A stretch of 64,000 nucleotides of DNA from Phascolomyces articulosus (Eukaryota; Mucoromycota; Mucoromycetes; Mucorales; Lichtheimiaceae): positions 1-64,000 of the forward strand of contig JAIXMP010000057.1 of assembly GCA_025677815.1 (NCBI GenBank), read 5' to 3'. The translations under genes and the position numbers were made by a program. The number at the start of each line of letters is the position of its first letter. Position 1 is the stretch's first letter. The notes beneath the pieces are model-generated. The model made no database searches and was not told the origin of the DNA. It worked only from the letters and a program-made list of their open reading frames with translations. Shown one piece after another: positions 58,763-64,000 of the stretch.

Positions 58763-59044
58763 ATGACAACACCAACAGCACCTCCACAACCTCCCGGAGG
58801 AGTGGTAGTACCTCAATATCAAGTTTTAATACCAACACATTTAATGATTATGCAATTTTATGTGCAGCCATACGTTCCTCCTCCTCCTCCACCCCCTCCT
58901 CCACCTCCACCAACTAAGAAGGTATATATATACATTCTATAATAATTACTTTGCTATGTTATACTGATCATCATCATCAATATTCTCTAGCCATCTACTC
59001 CCGATAACCGTACGTTCTGGAACCCTCGTAGTCCACCAAAGTAA
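58763..59044 (+). CDS. Tiny proline-rich protein
   Basis: Exons 58763-58921 and 58991-59044, joined by a 69-nt GTATAT...CTCTAG intron, encode 70 residues: an MTTPTAPPQPPGGVVVPQYQ start, a short hydrophobic stretch (VLIPTHLMIMQFYV), twelve consecutive Pro, and a PSTPDNRTFWNPRSPPK end. Codons are in a different frame from the longer overlapping frame at 58732-58917, which is a shadow. Poly-Pro suggests an SH3, WW or profilin ligand; no family is recognised. The intact splice sites and frame make it a likely real gene. Confidence 0.55.
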
Positions 59045-59485
59045 AAAAGTGATATATCTAGACTACCCCATTGTCATATGAATACCTAGCAAGATATCTG
59101 ATACAAATAATCAATCCCGAAAAATAATTACTTAGTCAAGAAGATTCGTACTATATATACGTATCTATGTATTATAATTTATTCCTGTTATCATCTAACA
59201 CACATATATACAATTAAAAAAAAAGAGAGAGATTATATAATAGTAATAAAATATATAATTTTATTGATTTTTGTAAAGAAGGTCTATATGATAAATTAAT
59301 ATGATGTTCTTGTTGTTGTTATATGATATGATGATATACTTTCAAAAAAAATGCAAAAAGAGAAAATGGAATGGGATGGAATGGAGGAGAAACAAGGATG
59401 TGTGTATAATATGTGTTGTATAATAATAGAAGAATATGTATGCATTGTGTGTAAGCACATAATAATAATATATGAGAATATATGT

Positions 59486-61837
59486 TTAAGCACGACGATT
59501 TAAATCATCTTCATCTTCTGGAGGAAATACTTGTTCTTCTGTAGGAAAGAATTTTGAAGTATCATAATCCAAAGGATCTAATTTTGTACTGGACCAAAAA
59601 GTAAGTGCGCCAACTATAGAAAGCGTGATCCATGAAATATGAATTCGAATAGCGTATGGGATAAAATCGGCGGCCAATGAAGCTGACCAAATAGTTCCAC
59701 AAGTGGCTGGTCCGAAGGCTCGCATACCACTTGCACAACCTAAAAAAATATTATATATATAAAAGGTTACCTTCTATATTACCCACAGGCACGGAAACAA
59801 GATTCACCTTGAAAAAAAAACTTTATCCTCCAAGCCCATATTTTCTCTCCCCCCCACAAAATAAAAAAAGACACATAGACAACACCCAACTTACATTGAG
59901 AAAATCCATTGACGGCGCCAAGACAATCCAGACGAGGCGCAGCATCATTGGTTAAAATCGTACAACTTGTAAAGGCACTTGTATGAAACATGGTCTTTAA
60001 TGTAGAGGTCACCAATAATCCAACCCAAACCCAAAATTTGGTTTGTGTATGACCCTCTTCCAAAGGATTAGGGACACCATACAAATAACGTGTGAATCCT
60101 TGAATGAAATATAAAAAGATGCAACCGAACAAGACAATTTGAAATAAACGTAATTGACCAAAACGTTTTGTCCATAACGGTAATAAAAATAATTGGACAA
60201 CCATAGTAACACAACCACAATAAGCTAAGGCAATACCAATTTCATTGGATTGAAATCCTAGACCTCCATTTTCCCGTTTACTGGCTGTCCAAATTGGGAA
60301 TAATTCTAAAGGACAATGGATATATCAGATTAAGCAGTGTAAAATCATTTTTTTTAGGATGATCCATATTGAATCATGTGATGAACTCACTTACCATCAT
60401 AGTAAATGGCTTGGAAAGAAAATAAACCATAGCTGATACAAATGGCAATGACAGGAGGTGTAATCGCTTCACGAAGAGAAGGTGCTTGTGGTTTATCTGG
60501 TAAAGTGGGTGTAGGTGAAGTGGTGCTATGTCGATCTAATCCATTATTCTGTTGACCATCATAACCAGGTTGTTGTTGATGGGTTAATAAAGGACGTTGT
60601 TCTTCTTCAATAGGATCATGGAATACTTTGGTAGGTTTCTTTGTTGCTGCATGAGAAGAAGGCATGGCAGAAGCCAATGTTTCTTCAAGATAAAAAGCAC
60701 CAAAAATAAGACCAAACGCACAAATGGTACCAGAAATAAAGCAGGGTAAGAAATAAGGATATTCGGTAAAGAAATCAGTGATAGGACCGCCCTGACCAAA
60801 TAAACCTGGGTATGTTTTGACGGGGTCCGAGGTAAGACCTCCCAACATGGGCCCAAGAATACTACCAATACCAAACATCAAAGGTAATAAAGAAAAGGCG
60901 CGTGCACGTTGTTCGGCGGAATGTTCGATCGTTAATTCGGATACCATACTTTTTAATACACCTACATTACCATTCTAATATCATGATCCATCCCCAATTT
61001 ATGTAAAAAAAAAAATGTTAATGAGTCAATGAGAATGAGAGAATTTTTTTTAAGGTTTAAGTTTGTTTTTTTAAATGTACAAGTTTTAAATTGATTAATA
61101 ATTCATTGGGTGTGAGAAGAGAGAAATTTACCAAAAGACCACATAAACTTCGAGATAATAATGCCCATGCAAATGATTTGGATAAACCGAATAAAATAAT
61201 ACTGGTTAAAGTACCAAATAACCCAAAAAGAATGACAGGTCGACGACCTATCCGATCAGATAACATGCCCCAATGAATACCTAATAATAATTATTTGACA
61301 TGAGTTAAAACATAATGTGATGAAGGTAAACCTATGATTTCAAAGTAGAATAATCATACAGAAAATAATAGTATAGACACATTACCTGTCAGGAGTTGAG
61401 TAACAGCAAACGCTGATGTAATAAGACCCACATAATAACCAAGATGTGCTTCATCCGTCAGATTAAAGTCACGGATCATCTAAATATTGAAATGACAAAT
61501 ATTTATTGATATGTGGCACAGTTGTTTATTATTATTCAACCAAGAAAATTCTCGGTCATTATAAATAATAACAGTATTTATACAACAAAGGAGTTCGCTA
61601 CTTACAAATAAAATGAATGGAAAAATGACAGTAAAGCATATTGGTTCCTGAATAAAAATAAAAGTTCATTTCGAAATTAGGTTTTGCGATCCCTATTTTT
61701 TTTTTCTTTATTTATTTTTCTACCACTTTACTAAACATAGTAAATGACAATGAGAACAATAAGAAACTTACTGCAAATCGACAAATACAAATGATTGCTA
61801 ATTGTCGAGAAGGGAATGGCTTTTCTTGCTTCCCCAT
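59486..61837 (-). CDS. Major facilitator superfamily transporter (ZIFL-like, 12-TM)
   Basis: Seven exons (61772-61837, 61606-61647, 61386-61479, 61132-61280, 60395-60974, 59895-60305, 59486-59739) encode 531 residues. TM1 starts RQLAIICICRFAEPICFTVI; the loop between TM2 and TM3 has the MFS motif A, GMLSDRIGRRPVILFG; TM5 carries the PLMFGIGSILGPMLGG antiporter-type motif. The central cytosolic loop (EEEQRPLLTHQQQPGYD..., rich in Ser/Thr/Pro) splits the two six-helix halves. The C terminus is short and acidic (EEQVFPPEDEDDLNRRA). The arrangement resembles the fungal and plant DHA1-like zinc-induced-facilitator family (proton-coupled exporters), but the substrate cannot be read from sequence. 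It is transcribed divergently from the GH79 gene. Confidence 0.88.
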
Positions 61838-62527
61838 TGTTGTTCAATGATCTTTGTAAAATAAAGGGGAAGAAGAAGAAAAGAAAGAAAGAGAAAGAGA
61901 GAGACAAAAAAATAGACTGAATTGATATAGAGGTTTCTGAACAATAATAATATGGAAGAACTTTCCTCATTTATCCTACTCATGCACTTGTAGCCTAAAT
62001 CGATAATGAATACCGGAGTATCCGCGACGGGTAAAAATTGACGCCGTAACATTGCCGCAGTTTGTATATAGAATATTATCATCATCCATATATATATATA
62101 AACAGAAAGACGTTAAATTGCATCATCATTCATCTTTACGCAATACGACATAAACTGTCATGATTTTTCAAGGTTTTTTCTTTTTTATTATCGGTCAACT
62201 TCATTTTATTGTTTGATTTCAATAATACTTTATTTTTTTTCTCACAAAAAGATATTAATAATAATTATTGGGAACCTAGACCACTTCCTTCTCATTGATC
62301 CATACAACACCATATTTGCTTCTAAATAGTAATAATGAATAGACGTGACCTTATTATAATTGCATTAAGGTTTTAAAATATAAGAGAGAATAATGAATAA
62401 ATAAATAAAAAAAACACCGAGGAGGTTATTTAAAGGTTTCAAAATCAACAAAAAGATATTAAGGGCGGGACCGAAATAAAGTTTTTTTTTTTTTGTTTGT
62501 TTTCTTTTATATATATCATATATTATT
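61838..62527. promoter_or_regulatory. Divergent promoter region between the MFS and GH79 genes
   Basis: 690 bp shared by two outward-facing genes. A CT-rich leader on the minus strand (61860-61915) belongs to the MFS gene, and a T-tract followed by TTTTATATATATC (62480-62525) precedes the GH79 ATG. Confidence 0.45.
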
Positions 62528-64000
62528 ATGCTACACCAATATCGACACTATTACTTGACTAGACTATGGTCTATGTTTGTCATACTATTCTTGTCATGGA
62601 TAATTCAATCGATTAATGGTCAAGAAGAAACTACACAGCAAACAGATAATAATAATAATGAACAATTAAATTCCTTTGTTGTACAACTCCCAAGCACCGC
62701 ATCAGGGATACAAATTCCGTCATATTCTCATGGATTTTCCCTTGAAATGAGTCATTGGACAAATGTATTTGGTACACGAACAACAGATAAACAAAGTACT
62801 GGATTTCTTCAACTGCTTGGAAATATTCAAGATCGGCGTGGTAGTTTAATGATACGGGTAAACATAATAGAATATGGATTTAAGGAGTTAAATGAAAAAG
62901 GGATCATTCACATGTATAATGATGATAGTGGGATGTGAATTATCATTACAAAACTTATATATATTACATGTGTATTTGAAAACCAACCCCGTGCACACTA
63001 TTGACAAACAAGTTTTATTTATATATGCATAAAAAAATAGTTAGGAGGTAATTCTCAAGACGCTGCTTTTTCGGATGAATCCATAAATTCCCCGATTGCA
63101 AAAACAGGCGAACAAGCAACACGTACCAATAGTGGTGCCATGACATTTAATATTAAAGTGCATAGTCAAATGTTTGATGCCATGCGACAGATCAGTCGTC
63201 TTGTCCCTGTACAATGGACCTTTGGTTTGAATTTCGAAGATGCCAATAATATGGAAAGTGCACTTTCTTTAGGGAAATTGGCATTGGAAAAATTAGGTGG
63301 CCATGAAGATGGCGATCCACAAGAAAGTGTATTATATGCAATCCAAATTGGGAATGAGCCTGACCTATATGCTAAGCATGGTTTACGATCCGAAGCATGG
63401 GGTGTGGAAGATTATACCAAGGAATGGATGTCATGGGCAACACAATTATCACAACATTATTTCAATAACGGGAACGATAACAAGATTCGTATGACAAAAA
63501 GACGTAACATCTTTACTGGTGGCGTCATTTGTTGTACCTGGCACCTCCAAGATCTGTTAGATAGTGGGTATTTTGAAAGCACCAAAGATTTGATCAATTC
63601 TATTACTGTTCAAAAGTATAGTTCCAATGCTTGTTTTGGTGTGGCCAAGGGCGATTTATCAGATTATACAAGTCATGCTTGGATCACGGAAAAGGCACGT
63701 AAAATGTATGAAGAACCTGCTCAAGTCATTATTGCCAATGGAAAAGAATTGATTATGGGCGAAACCAATTCCGCTGCGTGTCGTGGTATTAAAGGTATAT
63801 CCGATACCTATGCATCCAGTCTTTGGTGGGTGGATTGGCAACTGTTTCTTTATTCCATTGGCTTTTCTTCCATCGAATTGCAATTGGGTGGATCCACGGC
63901 TCATTATAATCCCATGTCCAAAGTTGGTGGTAGCTGGGTTGCTAATCCAATTTATTATGGATCCTTGGTCACTGCAGAAGCGTTAGGTTCTTCCGATGCC
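62528..64000 (+). CDS. Secreted glycoside hydrolase family 79 (beta-glucuronidase/heparanase-like), 3' truncated by window end
   Basis: Exons 62528-62857 and 63041 onward (183-nt intron); 430 residues are visible and the frame is open at 64000. Residues 1-35 form a signal peptide (basic start, then LWSMFVILFLSWIIQSINGQ, likely cleaved after Gly). MIRLGGNSQD across the splice junction, IQIGNEPDLY (putative acid/base Glu216) and LIMGETNSAA (putative nucleophile Glu351) are the typical GH79 motifs. The enzyme would cleave glucuronyl or 4-O-methyl-glucuronyl residues from arabinogalactan or other polysaccharides outside the cell. The C-terminal beta-domain lies beyond the window. Confidence 0.88.

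Noticed and set aside
1..64000. tRNA genes, rRNA, CRISPR arrays, riboswitches, viral genes
   Set aside because: Scanned by eye for conserved tRNA boxes, regular spaced repeats and viral polymerase or capsid motifs; none found. A dedicated search could still find a tRNA I missed.

Overview
The window is nuclear DNA of a filamentous fungus, most likely an early-diverging lineage (Mucoromycota, probably Mucorales). Evidence: many short GT-AG introns (mostly 42-200 nt), very AT-rich spacers, poly-T and poly-CT leaders, and fungal orthologues such as a septin, a Set3-complex ankyrin protein (Hos4 type), an Sst2/FlbA-type RGS protein, a GH79 enzyme and a twin-CX9C Mix17 protein. No tRNA, rRNA, CRISPR array, bacterial operon or virus was seen. 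The phylum assignment is inference from style and families, not from a search.

Layout. 0.3-1.2 kb: acidic low-complexity gene (minus) with an in-frame stop. 2.8-4.5 kb: first of three HET-type (heterokaryon incompatibility) paralogues, decayed. 4.9-7.7 kb: mitochondrial ribosomal protein uL6 and a PD-(D/E)XK-like protein. 9.1-13.1 kb: two-exon HOS4-like ankyrin gene, convergent with a five-exon Cdc12-type septin (13.8-15.7 kb) and a small conserved-looking protein (16.0-16.3 kb). 16.3-20.7 kb: gene desert with a 73-bp pogo-like MITE and diverged direct repeats. 20.8-21.8 kb: second HET copy, core deleted. 22.1-24.3 kb: unrecognised eight-exon gene, divergent from RPL35 (24.5-25.5 kb). 25.9-27.8 kb: mitochondrial PDK/BCKDK-type kinase. 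28-31.7 kb: desert with a gene relic. 31.8-32.5 kb: MIX17. 33.5-40.0 kb: seventeen-exon armadillo-SPRY protein. 40.3-42.1 kb: third HET copy, whole except for one nonsense codon. 43.5-46.5 kb: RGS/DEP regulator. 46.5-56.9 kb: gene-poor tract with five relic or doubtful genes, a dispersed 60-bp repeat and a 757-bp fold-back element. 56.9-59.0 kb: Myb-like gene and tiny proline-rich gene. 59.5-61.8 kb: MFS transporter, divergent from a secreted GH79 enzyme cut by the window end.

The genes are mostly independent housekeeping and regulatory genes; no biosynthetic cluster is evident. The strongest unusual signal is the HET trio: in copies 1 and 3 the same codon of the HET core is a stop (TAG in one, TAA in the other), while copy 2 has lost that segment. 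Exon coordinates below were worked out by hand from splice signals and frame continuity; they are internally consistent (frames close) but not supported by RNA data.
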